Assembly (NCBI GenBank): GCA_002633005.1
Contig: NMRA01000230.1
Location: 189,453-253,452, forward strand
DNA length: 64,000 nucleotides
Direction of reading: 5' to 3'
Origin: Phoronis australis
Lineage: Eukaryota > Phoronida > Phoronidae
Shown in pieces: positions 1-10,665 of the stretch. The number at the start of each line of letters is the position of its first letter. The stretch's first letter is position 1. Position numbers and translations under genes: made by a program. The notes beneath the pieces were generated by a model that was given only the letters and a program-made list of their open reading frames with translations, had not been told where the DNA came from and did no database searches.

Positions 1-24
1 AATGCGATTCTAGATATGATCAAT

Positions 25-170
25 CTTTTTGGACCTACGTTAGGACCTAAATAAAATCTAGTCAAAGACATCTGTTTTCATTAAAAATACAAAGCAATGT
101 CTAACGTAATCTCGCGAAGTCTTGCTCTTTAGCGAGGTCCTCGTGTTACTGAGCGGGGGGCAGGAAAACC
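25..170 (+). repeat. Dispersed repeat, copy 1 (pairs with 1981-2125)
   Basis: This stretch carries GGACCTACG/TTAGGACCTA, then AATGTCTAACGTAATCTCGC, then TTTAGCGAGGTCCT. The same order of blocks recurs in the same direction at 1981-2125, and a shorter piece of it near 45410-45465. Two direct copies about 1.95 kb apart could be ends of a degraded mobile element, but I see no protein, primer site or TG...CA ends that would make them LTRs. Confidence 0.6.
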
Positions 171-1140
171 TAGGCGTGACAGTGCTTAGGCCTCGGTTCG
201 CTTTTTGCAAAAATGGACAAAAATGGACTTATCCGTAGCACTGCAACAAAAAATGGAATAAAGGTTGAGATCTTGGCCATTTACCTCTACGATAAAAGTA
301 CTTTTAACGAGAACAACACTGCGGAACCCCCACAGTCTAGTCATGGGCGTAGGTTCTGATCGTCCTCTCGGTCAAGTGCTGTATTACCCGATAAGTTACC
401 TTCCGTGGCGAACCGACGATTGCTGTTATCCATTCTTAACTCATCGGGTAATACCGTACTTCACCCAGAAGCTACCCACGTGACCTGCTCTACTGGAATT
501 GCGACGCATCGGCCTTTTGGGAAGATGTTCGTGTTTTTATAGTAAATTTGTTGAGAACTCGCTGGAGCAGGACGCTGTAAATGCTATCAGGAGAAAAAAA
601 ACATTTGTTCATGGTTTGTTGAATCGCCGGCCTGTTTGTGTAAATTTATTGAGATTTGTGTTTGATTGGACGGCTGAAAAGGAAGCATCCGTGGAATTCG
701 CATCTTTTAGTTTTATATAGTGCGTTGAGGACGTTTATGAGTCTAGTCGTGGTTTCGAAATTTGTAAATGGACGCGAACGCTGCACACAGAGTACATGTA
801 CTCGTACGGGGCAGCGAAAGCCGGTGCGCGTAAAATGCCGAGTCTTCACTCGAATTTCAGAAAGTCATTCAATGTTTACATCATTTCTTCAAATTCTATC
901 GCCACCGAATATTGAACACGCGTCCTAGTAGGCTTAAAAGGTAAAAACAGGCGCCGGACAGATTCCTCGGACCGAACAATATTTGACTTCGAGAAAGAAG
1001 CTTGTTCGCATCATTGGTCCAGATCGACGAACTTGAATTCAATTAATATCCGGGCCTCGTTATCGCGTTTTTAATCACGACTGAATCAAGGGCAAGTCAG
1101 CCACGATGTATATATCATGGTTAACTGTCTGAAGCTTTTG
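171..1140. other. No gene recognised
   Basis: Only short open frames with no recognisable domain and no splice pattern. It lies between the two direct repeat copies and may be the inside of an old mobile element. Confidence 0.5.
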
Positions 1141-1177
1141 ATCTGTGGTGGTCATTTTATTTACACTTGAGAATGAA

Positions 1178-1325
1178 ACAAGTATGTTTCGAAATATCGT
1201 GTGTCTTATAATCATGTCTCTTGGTCAGTCGATTCACCATTGTTGTCCTGAATGCAGATACGAAAGGAACGGAATAAACATTGTTAATAACGACAAGTGT
1301 CGTGTATTCCACCAATTTTCCGTAT
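1178..1325 (+). repeat. Dispersed repeat, inverted partner at 63475-63620
   Basis: The block TTTCGAAATATCGTGTGTCTT followed by a GGTCAGT block, then GGAATAAA and AAGTGTCGTG, is found again as reverse complement near the other end of the window. By eye identity is about three quarters, so the copies are old. A perfect 16-bp palindrome, CTCAGTAGCTACTGAG, lies just downstream at 1378-1393. Confidence 0.65.
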
Positions 1326-1980
1326 GGTTAACTTTGCGTAAATACATGGGTTACATATCTCTAGCGATATGGGTTGCCTCAGTAGCTACTGAGACACGGA
1401 GCTTCACGGCCTCTAGATGGATTTTAGGATCGAAAATACATTTACAGGAATTTTGTTCTATATGCGAAAAACTGATTGAAGATATTAGCTTCGACCTGAG
1501 GTGGTTAAGGCAACTAAATTCGTTTGTTGTAATTTTACCATAAATCGCGATTTCTCGTGGTTGACCTCTAGTCATCAATTCTAATAAATTTCACTAACCT
1601 AATCAGTTTAGTACGATTGAGAACCTTAGCTATTTGTCGATTTGCCTTAGCTAATAAGGAGTTCGAATCAGTCTTAAAAACACCTTTCTCGCCGATTGTG
1701 TTACTTTAAGGGATATGCCTACATAATCAGCAGTCTACGTGTCCCCGAGTGAAGGTCAGGCCTACGTCTCGCCAGATGTCACTTCCCAGTTACTAAAAAT
1801 AACGACTTCCTTGAACTACTTCATTGCAAATCCCCCACGCCCTGACAAAATTCAAGGTATCAAAGACACTGAAGCTTATCACCATTTTGTCGGCGGTACC
1901 TATCATAGTTATACTATCTTTAAGAGTACCGGAAGGGACTTCGCTGTCAAGCACTAGACCGGGCGTGCGTTCAATAGACG

Positions 1981-2125
1981 CCAGGACCTACGCTAGGACC
2001 TACGCTAGGACCTAGCTAAAACCTAGTCAGTCACGTGTTCTCATTTAAACTACACGGCAATATCTCGCGTAATCTCTCTTGCTTTTTAGCGAGGTCCTAT
2101 CCTTTCTGAACAGGAGGCAGGTATG
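1981..2125 (+). repeat. Dispersed repeat, copy 2, with 12-bp tandem at its start
   Basis: It begins with three head-to-tail copies of a 12-mer (CTAGGACCTACG) and continues with the same ATCTCGCGTAATCTC and TTTAGCGAGGTCCTA blocks as copy 1 at 25-170. Confidence 0.6.
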
Positions 2126-2257
2126 TTCGTTGGACAAGAATGTGGTCTTACGCTCCACATAATATTTCTGGAAAAATTATACTCATTTTAGCAATAGAAC
2201 AAAGTATCTGAGAATATTTCCACTATTGTTAATTAGTGAGAAAATTTGTACAGGTAA

Positions 2258-2393
2258 TTTGCAGGTTGTGTTGCATTAATAATTCAATCACTAAACCTTT
2301 ATTTGCAGGTTGTGTCGCATTAATAATTTCATCACTAAACCTTTATTTGCAGGCTGTGTTGCATTAATAATTTAATCACTAAACCTTTATTTG
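2258..2393 (+). repeat. 44-bp tandem repeat, three copies
   Basis: TTTGCAGG starts at 2258, 2302 and 2346, giving an exact 44-bp period. Each copy runs through TGCATTAATAATT and CACTAAACCTTTAT. The copies differ by a few substitutions only. It lies about 450 bp upstream of the PLA2 start codon. Confidence 0.9.
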
Positions 2394-2831
2394 ACAATTG
2401 TGAAGTGGAAGCGTACATGTCACCAAACTCAAAGACGTTAACTGCTAAACTTGTGATTTAGTTTTAAGTCACTGCTCTTTGTCAGCGCCATATATGGAAG
2501 AGTGGCGCAATTCAAGGACGATGTTATAAAAAAACTTACCCAGTGCAGCCATCCCGCCACCGGTCGTCACGAGGTCGGAGGATCGCGTTATTATGACCAC
2601 TTAAGCTGGTTTGAGGCGAATTAAACAGAATTACACTCATTAATTTTGTACGTCTTAGGTGGATTTTTTGAAAGTGGACAACCAAAAATCACCCTAGAGC
2701 CCATCATCGTGTCAATTTTCAAAAAACAGGCCCGAACCAACATTAACCGAACTACGCATGCCCACCGATAACGAGCTCTATATCTTTTACAACAGCATCC
2801 AGCTGTCCCTAGATGTCCATCTGTCCTTAAC

Positions 2832-5800
2832 ATGGCGCGTCTGGCTGAAATTGGTGTCCTAGTCGCTCTAATTTGCGGCTTTATGCCAGGTGAGTGCATT
2901 TGAGAAAACTTTTCCTCCGGTCCACTAGTGAAAAATGAAAAACGGTAATTTCAAACAACACACAAACTTGCCTTGTATTGATGATAATTGGTTTCTACTA
3001 AGCCCGCTTTTAACATAAACGCTAGCTCAATCTTAAACGTCATTCCTATTTCCTTAATAATCTTTCTAGGCATGGAAGCCATAGCAAGAATATTTGAAGT
3101 GTAATTGTATGATCTGGCTTAAAATTGATGTTTTGGTGATGAGCAGGGAGAAATGCTCCCTTAATGGTGATGCATCATAATTAGAATTCAAATAATAAAC
3201 GCGGCGTCTCAAAACTGGCCACTGGGACTCGTGATTCTCTTCATATACTGTTTCATCATAGGGTAATTTTCACTTAATACGCACAAAGTGACTGAGTCGT
3301 GAGTTTCACTGTAGCTAGGCGCCTTCAGAGATTGTTCAGTCTCGCCTACATAGATTTTTGAAGACTTATTGCATGGCATTGCATATACATAAGCTGTCTT
3401 ATCTTTAGCGGTTGCGCAAGTTTACATGTATGTCTTTAAGTGCCAAAAGGTTTAAGCGCTGTGCCGATACAAATCCTGAATACTGATTGTTCATAGACTC
3501 TTTCTACATAAGGGGTAGTTGTCAATGGTTGATCAGGTACAGGGGCGTCACTTACACTCAGTGGTGTTTTACGGGATGCCGTTTTGCAGGTTTTTTGCTG
3601 GTAACTGTAAAACATCAAGATGTGAGTTCATAACAACATCCAGACGCCCCAATTTTGCTTGGATGGTGATGCACTCATAATAAATGGGGAAAGTAGATTG
3701 AACGTGGTTTAAAGGAATATATTAAAAGATCGAATGTCCCTTTATGAACAGGAAAGGTGGACTTGGATTAAACGTGTCACACTGGGACCGAATATTGTCG
3801 AATATTCCCGCATTCCAGACATGGGCTAACAGATATCATACACAGTAGGCTTAATAAAGTCAGCAACGGCTAATGAAACGTTGACAGTTATTCTCAAATA
3901 AGTCAAGGTTTGCGGGGAGCGCTTGTAGTATGAATAATGTCCTTTTTAATTTACTGCCTCTTTCCACTGTTTACGTTTGCTCTATTCCTAGCTCTAACCA
4001 ATCCAGTGCGTGAAAAGCGTGGGATCTCCAAATTTGGTTTTCTGATTCGATGCGCCACCAACCGGTGGGCCATTGAGTTCAGCGACTACGGCTGCTTCTG
4101 TGGTTATGGCGGCAAGGGAAAACCAGTTGATGCCATTGATAGGTGATAATACTAATAATATACTCTCGTCTTTAGGACGTTTTATGAAAATAAAACAAAT
4201 ATGCTTTCGTTAAACTGTCTAGGAGACAGACGAGATAGTGTCGTCACGTCATCAACTATAGGAATGTTTAGCATGACTTCATTTTGACGTCATTATGACG
4301 TTTTGGACCCAGTGTCTGTTCTCATTTCCGGGTCCAAATTGTGCCTAAAACCATCATTCACGTTGTTTTGACAAGTCACTACACTATCAGTATCATGCAT
4401 TGTCTTCCTCTATAGCACTGCATATCACACTCTAGAATTCAATATCCGAAAAAGGAGAGAACAGAAAGCTACTTTCAAATGAGTTCACAGCCGTCGTGAG
4501 TGTGACGTATGAATGTATCCAGTAACACTGTGTCAGCACGCGAGTGTCTCGCACATACCCCTCCCCTCCACACACACACACACGCGCGCGCGCGCGGGCG
4601 CCTGAAGGAAAGAGATAAAGCCACAGCTTCGGGTCAGATACTATGTTGTCACAACCACAAACTAAAAGCAATCATGGAGCGTAACTAGTGCTGTGATTGG
4701 CTATCCATTAGTGTGTTTCGACCAATAAGTGCTTGTACCCCGAGCTCAGGTAATTAACATAATGTCCATACTGTCAAATAGCGTTTGCAGATGTACATCT
4801 TGTTGACTGCTGGGGTTATTTTTTGTGTTTTTGGTACGAAATTAGTGCATGACCCTTTACATGTGACCTTGACATTTACATCACGCTAGTTCTTGTCAGT
4901 TCTTTTGAGAATGAGAGCACACCTCGAATAATGTCAGGAATATGAAGTTGTGTACTATTTGTCTATTTGTTAAATGTTTGACTGAGCTTCTGCTGAACAG
5001 GTTCTTCCACGTATTTTCTCTGTTCATTTTATTCAATCACGTAGGCCTAATATGATTTCTCTTTGTGTTCTTGTATTATGTTCTACCGTTTACCACTCAG
5101 TGGAAAATAAATCCCATGTTTTCTTGGCTTTTTTATTCATGCAGCGTTATTTTCTATCGATGTTAACCATAATGACCTTATTTCGATTTCAATAGGAGGT
5201 CGCGTTTGCAGTTATGATTTCAAAATTACAAACGCACCGTTGTTTTATTTTATACGTGTACTTCCCCAGTACGGTATACACCATGTCTTGTGGACCTAAA
5301 GATATAATTCAAATAGGAACGTTTTGTTAAAAGGGTCCGTCAAAAATAATTGTTGGATCACTTAGCGTTACGAAGTTGGTCTCCTTATTGTCAAATTAGC
5401 TGTGATTTCTTGCAGTTCAGTGCTGCTCCGTCGAGTCCGTGCTCTTCAAGTCGACTGACTTGTCACGGCGTGTCGTTTTACTCGCCGAGCACAATCTCGA
5501 TTAATATCGAATTGTCAGCTGTTTGCATGACCTTTAACCTGAGTAAGGAACCCGTTGCGCCCTATATTTTAAAGTGGTAAGCTGTCTAAATAAAAAATCA
5601 GTTTCTTTCACAGACGGCAAGGGGCAGGGTCGTTGCCTCCATAACTGTAGTCTGTTCATAAAAAGGTTCACCACCAGATTCTAAAAAATACACAACTCTA
5701 AGACAATGTCAGGCTTTCCTAATCACGTGATGGCTCCCCATACTGTATTTGCTTTGCTAGGTGCTGCCAAATTCACGACGCGTGCTACACTAAAGTGATG

Positions 5801-8800
5801 GACCACGGCTGTGATAGTTTCCGCGGTCCTTACACCTCGAGATACGACTACACGTGTACAGGGAACCAGACAGCATGTGGTAAGTGCCATGGGTCAAACG
5901 ATGACGTAGACTTTGCGTGTCAACAGTTAAGAATTAAGCCTTGACCCGTGTAGCAGCGAAAGGACACCCAGCTAAATCAAGAAAGAGGTCCCTTTAACCT
6001 TGAATGGAAAGTGATATTATAATTCATTTTGCCTTCTCTAAAAAGTATACTTGCACGTAACTGGCCAACGGCTTAATAGTACACTAAACATGAAATATCC
6101 AGAAAGCACGCCCAAAATAGCATGGATCTAATAGTTACGTTAGCGCGTGTGTGAAAAAGCGGGACATTATGTACGTGTGGCGAGATGACGGGAAAATTCA
6201 AAAAGTGAGACGCTCCGCCAAGAGCAGGGAAATAGACAAGTACAGTGTACGCTGCCAGCAACACACAGACTTGGATAGAATTCTTTTATATGGTAAACTT
6301 TTTATTTCTTAATTGTTTTTTTCTTAATTTTACTACACCGGTATTTGTAAATATTACAGATAACACTATTGCTAGGTACACGTAGCTCGGAAATTGGGTG
6401 AACAAAATAAGAAACACCTGGGCAGCAGTTGAACATTGCACGAATGACTTATTATAGAATTATAGAAACATTTGAAAACAGTTATAATATAAATATGCAT
6501 ACACACACACGCAAGACACACAAACACACACGCACGCAGCGACACACACACACACACGCACGCAGCGACACACACACACACACACAGAAACACACTTAGG
6601 TGCTGGTAAAGAATGAAACGTGTGTAAGTGTCGGGTTTGTTGTCTAATTTTGTCGAGAAAGCACTGGTTCTTAGCATCCGTGCCTCAAGACTCTCAACTG
6701 GTAAACAAAAATGAATAAACGAAAATAAAGCAAGTTTGGCTAGAGTTGATTTGATAACTACAACATCTTGTTAAAACCAGTCGAGCACACAACCGGAAAT
6801 TCACTGTGCAAACTTCTCTTATCTAGTCTGGCCGTCGCAAACTCTAAAAACAGATTGAATATATTGGCTTCGAATGCTACAGCTCTGTGATTATAAAGTA
6901 ATACCTTACAGCCATTGCTCCTCTCTAACCCGATGATGGTTCTCAAACCATAAAACGGTATTGGATGGGCAATATTTGATAAAAAGAATGGCTAGCTGGG
7001 TTTGAAGGAGACTGTTTTTTACGTTTCCTATAGCAACCGCTGTTCTATTAGAAGTCGCCAGGTGGCACAAACATATTGGTCTCCAATACTTGGTCAATTT
7101 TAATTGTGTCTACAATTTATTATCAAGCGGTCATTGGCTCATTACCAGATACCACGGGAGTTCGGGTGCGCGCAAGCAGGGGCTCGTAGGGGGGGGGGGA
7201 ATAAACAACGCATAGGCCTTGAACAAACTGAACAAACCCCGTTTACCGTTTTTTTTAGTCAGGTCCGCATTCGAGGCCTGTGCATCTCCACAATTTAGCC
7301 TGGGCGCGCACATCTGCCGAAATTATGGTTATTCCCGTGCCCTGCCCCCCAACCCCTAACTCAAATCCTGGATCCGCCCCTGCATTGCGTCAACAAGTTT
7401 ACGTTTTAGGGTGGCGAGTTTTGGCAACCAACGATAACATTTCGTTGTTACCAGAGGCAGAAAAAGAATCTATTGTGGGTACCGGGAGCTTCAGAAACAA
7501 GGTGTTCCATCGAACTGGAACCGCGGTGTGAAACAGATGTCCCGGAGTTTAAAACAGACTCCCGCACCTTCAAACCGCTAATCACGCCGAAAAACACAGG
7601 AACCCATGGTATCAGACAGGACATCCGGAGACCGAAACACCACTACCGCACTTTCTGTCAGAGTGAATGCGTTGAGTTCAGAAACTCCGATTCAAATTTC
7701 CGTTTTAATAATCGATGAAAAGTTACAGTACACTCTTTAAAGCAAGAACGGTGAAATTGGTGGCGGTGCTGGTCTTTTGAGTGAATAATTCATTTCTCTC
7801 GGTCCATTTCAAAATCTGAAAATTGTGCCGGAAATAATGTACTCTCGACAAGTAAATCGACGAACCCTAAAATGCAGTGAATAGTAAAGATAATCAATTA
7901 AAAGAATTAATCAACAATGGCACTCGAAAGTCGAAATAATATTGTTTTTCGTTTTTAAAGATATTTTGGAAAAAAATTATTATAATCTGAGATTAACTAA
8001 ATATTCACTGAGTAACAACGTGCTGAGAGTATAAATTACGTTGAAGTTTGACCACATAAAAGTTGCATGAGTAGAACTGATAAAAATCAAATAACATAGT
8101 CAATATAATTTAAGTTACGTTTTATCATTGAAACTTTTTAACAAGCAACTGGAAAATACTTGAAGGTTACTGAGAACGGTCTCAGAAAATTTGAAAAATT
8201 ATCCGGGTTTTCTATCCGATCCTTGGGGTTCGTCTTTTAAGGTCGGGGTTCGTGTTTTTCGGACTGGTAAGCTGTTTTGAAGGTGCGGGAGTCTGTTTTA
8301 CACCGGGATTCCAATTTCGATGGAACTCCTTGAGAACAAACTTCGAGTGGTATGGTTAAAAGGGACTCGCCCGTGAGACCACCTGTTGTTGATGCGTGCG
8401 TGCTGCCTACATGTTACTACATTTGACTTCAACGACATCTATACATCAACTTTGCCCGCAAGTGAGAAATTCAGATAAAGCGCACAGTAAAAATTCCAAG
8501 CCCAAAACGACAGTAAATGTGTGTCATATTGTACTATAGGTCACAGAACAGAGAAACTGTTTAATTTCTGAGGACAAAAGACCACTCTGTCTTAGGCGCA
8601 ATGTCAGCCTCACAGAATTAATCATGCAATAGTCAAAAATCGTTGATTTGCCACTTCACCCTTCCTTCCGGTAATGTCTTCCTGGCATTGGTCAAAAGTT
8701 TTGTTTCTCCATTTATAGTTACTGATCCGAAGAAGAACGAATGCGGCTGGATGTCATGTGACTGCGATAAAAAGGCGGCGGACTGTTTTGCTGCTAATCT

Positions 8801-8858
8801 AGACTCATACGATAAGTCACACTACAGCCTCAACGTGAAGAAGCATTGCACGGATTAG
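2832..8858 (+). CDS. Secreted phospholipase A2, group I-like (4 exons)
   Basis: Coding exons are 2832-2889, 3992-4142, 5761-5879 and 8719-8858; phases match at each GT-AG junction and the product is 155 residues. Residues 1-20 form a hydrophobic signal peptide, followed by a short pro-segment ending in Lys28-Arg29, and a mature part of about 126 residues, the usual size for pancreatic-type group IB enzymes. Seen directly: the calcium loop YGCFCGYGG (52-60), the CCxxHDxC active-site helix (CCQIHDACY, His75, Asp76) and the second catalytic helix [12 protein letters not shown] with Asp126. The mature part has 14 cysteines, fitting the seven disulfides of this fold. Known for the family: calcium-dependent release of the sn-2 fatty acid from phospholipids outside the cell; roles are digestive, antibacterial or, in some lineages, venom. 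Nothing here indicates venom. Intron 3 (5880-8718) holds mobile DNA. A polyadenylation signal follows at 8967. Confidence 0.93.
4568..4597. repeat. CA/CG microsatellite
   Basis: A run of alternating CA passes directly into alternating CG in PLA2 intron 2. Alternating purine-pyrimidine tracts of this kind can adopt left-handed DNA, which is known for such sequence but not shown here. Confidence 0.95.
6499..6595. repeat. ACAC-rich microsatellite with CGCACGCAGCGA interruptions
   Basis: CA-dinucleotide tract in PLA2 intron 3 interrupted twice by the same ACGCACGCAGCGAC block, so a block of about 28 bp has itself been duplicated. Confidence 0.9.
7163..7382 (-). mobile_element. hAT-like miniature element, probably 5'-truncated
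   Basis: The right end reads TCCTGGATCCGCCCCTG, the reverse complement of the CAGGGGCGGATCC end shared with copies at 18962, 21170 and 25658. Inside are a poly-G tract, a GGCCTTGAACAAAC block also seen inverted at 25800, and a GCGCGCAC block. The left end is unclear. No transposase is present. Confidence 0.6.
7498..7605 (+). repeat. Left arm of long inverted repeat
   Basis: TTCCATCGAACTGGAA, AAAACAGACTCCCGCACCTT and CCGAAAAACAC recur in reverse complement at 8226-8330. The arms are about 105 bp, imperfect, and separated by about 620 bp, the shape of a small terminal-inverted-repeat element in PLA2 intron 3. Confidence 0.75.
8226..8330 (-). repeat. Right arm of long inverted repeat
   Basis: Reverse-complement partner of 7498-7605. 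The space between the arms is AT-rich and contains no recognisable gene. Confidence 0.75.
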
Positions 8859-8966
8859 AACTCTGACGTCAAAATGTCATTTTGCCATGGTTAATCATTG
8901 GCCGATGATATGACTGATACGTCTGCCGTTCATGTAATTGTTCTGAGGAGATGGGACAAATGAGAA

Positions 8967-8972
8967 AATAAA
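8967..8972 (+). promoter_or_regulatory. Polyadenylation signal of the PLA2 gene
   Basis: AATAAA lies 109 bases after the PLA2 stop codon, a normal 3' UTR length. Confidence 0.65.
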
Positions 8973-10480
8973 ATGTATGACACAATTCTTTCAACTTTAG
9001 ATGAATAATTATAGGCCTGTGCATAGATCACCCACGGACCTATACGAGAGCGACAGGGGCACATATCCCGCTACAGCTTCGTTGCATGACGTCACGCATG
9101 AGTGGTAATGGATTGTAAGAAGCTGAAGGCGCGAAATCGATGACTGTATTTAATGAGAAAGAGTAACGAAGGTTTCCCGGATGACTCGGCCCCTGCACAA
9201 TCGCGCCCGTGAGAACTATGCAATTTTCCTTGGATTAAAACCAAAATTCTCAAAACGAAGAAAATGCGAAAAGGCAAAAATCTCACTGCTGGTACATATG
9301 CTACTGGCATTATATTCGGAGTCTATTTCAATCCTCGAGGTGACATCTGCACTTACATGTAGTTTCCTAATTGCTTATTTGCGTATTTTGGCGCAAACCG
9401 ACGAAGATAATACGTTGTCACTTCTCAACTGTCTCGCGTACTCGCAGTCACATGTGTACATGCGAGCACCCAGTCTTTGATATGAGGGGCTCGAATTTCT
9501 GGCGATGTGGACATTTTGCTGACAAAAAAGCGGGAGGACCAAAAAAAAAAACGGAGTACCATCTTCACTGTGCGTCTGCACCTTTTTAGTAGACTTTAGT
9601 CTCGTTTTCTCGGACTTTTTGATTTTCTGAGGCGTACCTTTTTGCCCACTTCGCCAAATCNCTCGCCCCCCCCCCCTCCCCCAGGATGCGCGCATGGTGA
9701 ACATGTTTCACTTAGAGCTATAAGAGTGGGCGATTCTAGTTGCCTGTCGGTGGAGTTTCAGGGTATTAGTCGGTATTGTGCTGCCGTGACTGAATGACTG
9801 GGTTAGTGTGTAAACTTGGAATCTTCCTTAATCTCAAAATTGCGTATGTGTGAACTTGGAATACACGTACGGCGGTGGAAGCTTTACAAATTCATTCAAA
9901 TAATCACATTCGCGTTAAAAAAAATTTGCACTGCGCTAAATCAAATTACATGTTAATAAAATAATGTAATTGTAACCAATCTCTATTCACGCAAAATCTC
10001 TGATTATTTGGCACAAGTTACGGTAATGAAGAAAATGGACGAACGCGAGGACAATGAAAAATTCTTTAGTGATGTAGTGGTAAAATTAGAGGTAATTAGG
10101 CGTCAAAAGCACATCGTATCACCTTGAGCACTGAATGTAACTTACGTTGCGTAGGCACTACGTTCAAATGCCAAAAGGTGGTTGGCTGCTCCTACGCCCC
10201 ACTACAGCACTGAATTTCACGATTGCCTAAATGAATATTCCATGACCCAAGTTTAAGCGATCTTGTAGTTCACACTGAGACTCAAAAGAGGGCGCTTTAA
10301 ACATAAGACTTGCGGTTCGTCCTCACCAAAATGATTCCTCGCACGGCAGTTGTTCGCTTGAATTTCCGAGGTACGAGATCCGTGTTCGCTGTGAACAGTC
10401 TTTATATCAGTGTGTCCAACCTTAAACAGATAGTCAGCCTTAATCGTGGTAAGTGGGCGCACGCCCTGGCTTAAGGTTTA
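8973..10480. other. Intergenic region with partial hAT-like copy
   Basis: Between PLA2 and XRCC2 no gene is recognised. Bases 9450-9700 contain GAGGGGCTCGAATTTCTGG and a poly-C/poly-G stretch shared with the hAT-like copies at 16470 and 19000, so this is a partial copy. A single n at 9661 sits at the poly-C run. Confidence 0.5.
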
Positions 10481-10665
10481 TCGAAAATTTCTCCGTTCGG
10501 CTCCAAGATATCTACCCGCCCCGGCTCCCGACAGGCGGGCGCGCGCCAGATGGACACAGAGAATAACGATCACCACCGTTGTCCGTTTTCACTAAGTTGA
10601 CCGAGGACGTACTCGCGTTCGCCCCTGTGGGAGACGTGTTGCCTTGCGCCGCTTCAGGGAAGAAA
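10480..10665 (+). promoter_or_regulatory. Probable XRCC2 promoter and 5' UTR
   Basis: A GC- and CpG-rich patch (CCCGCCCCGGC, GCGGGCGCGCGCC) lies directly upstream of the XRCC2 start codon in otherwise AT-rich DNA. No TATA box is seen. This fits a housekeeping promoter but is an inference from composition only. Confidence 0.35.

Noticed and set aside
2832-8858. PLA2 as a venom toxin
   Set aside because: Nothing beyond the shared fold suggests venom; features fit an ordinary secreted pancreatic-type enzyme.
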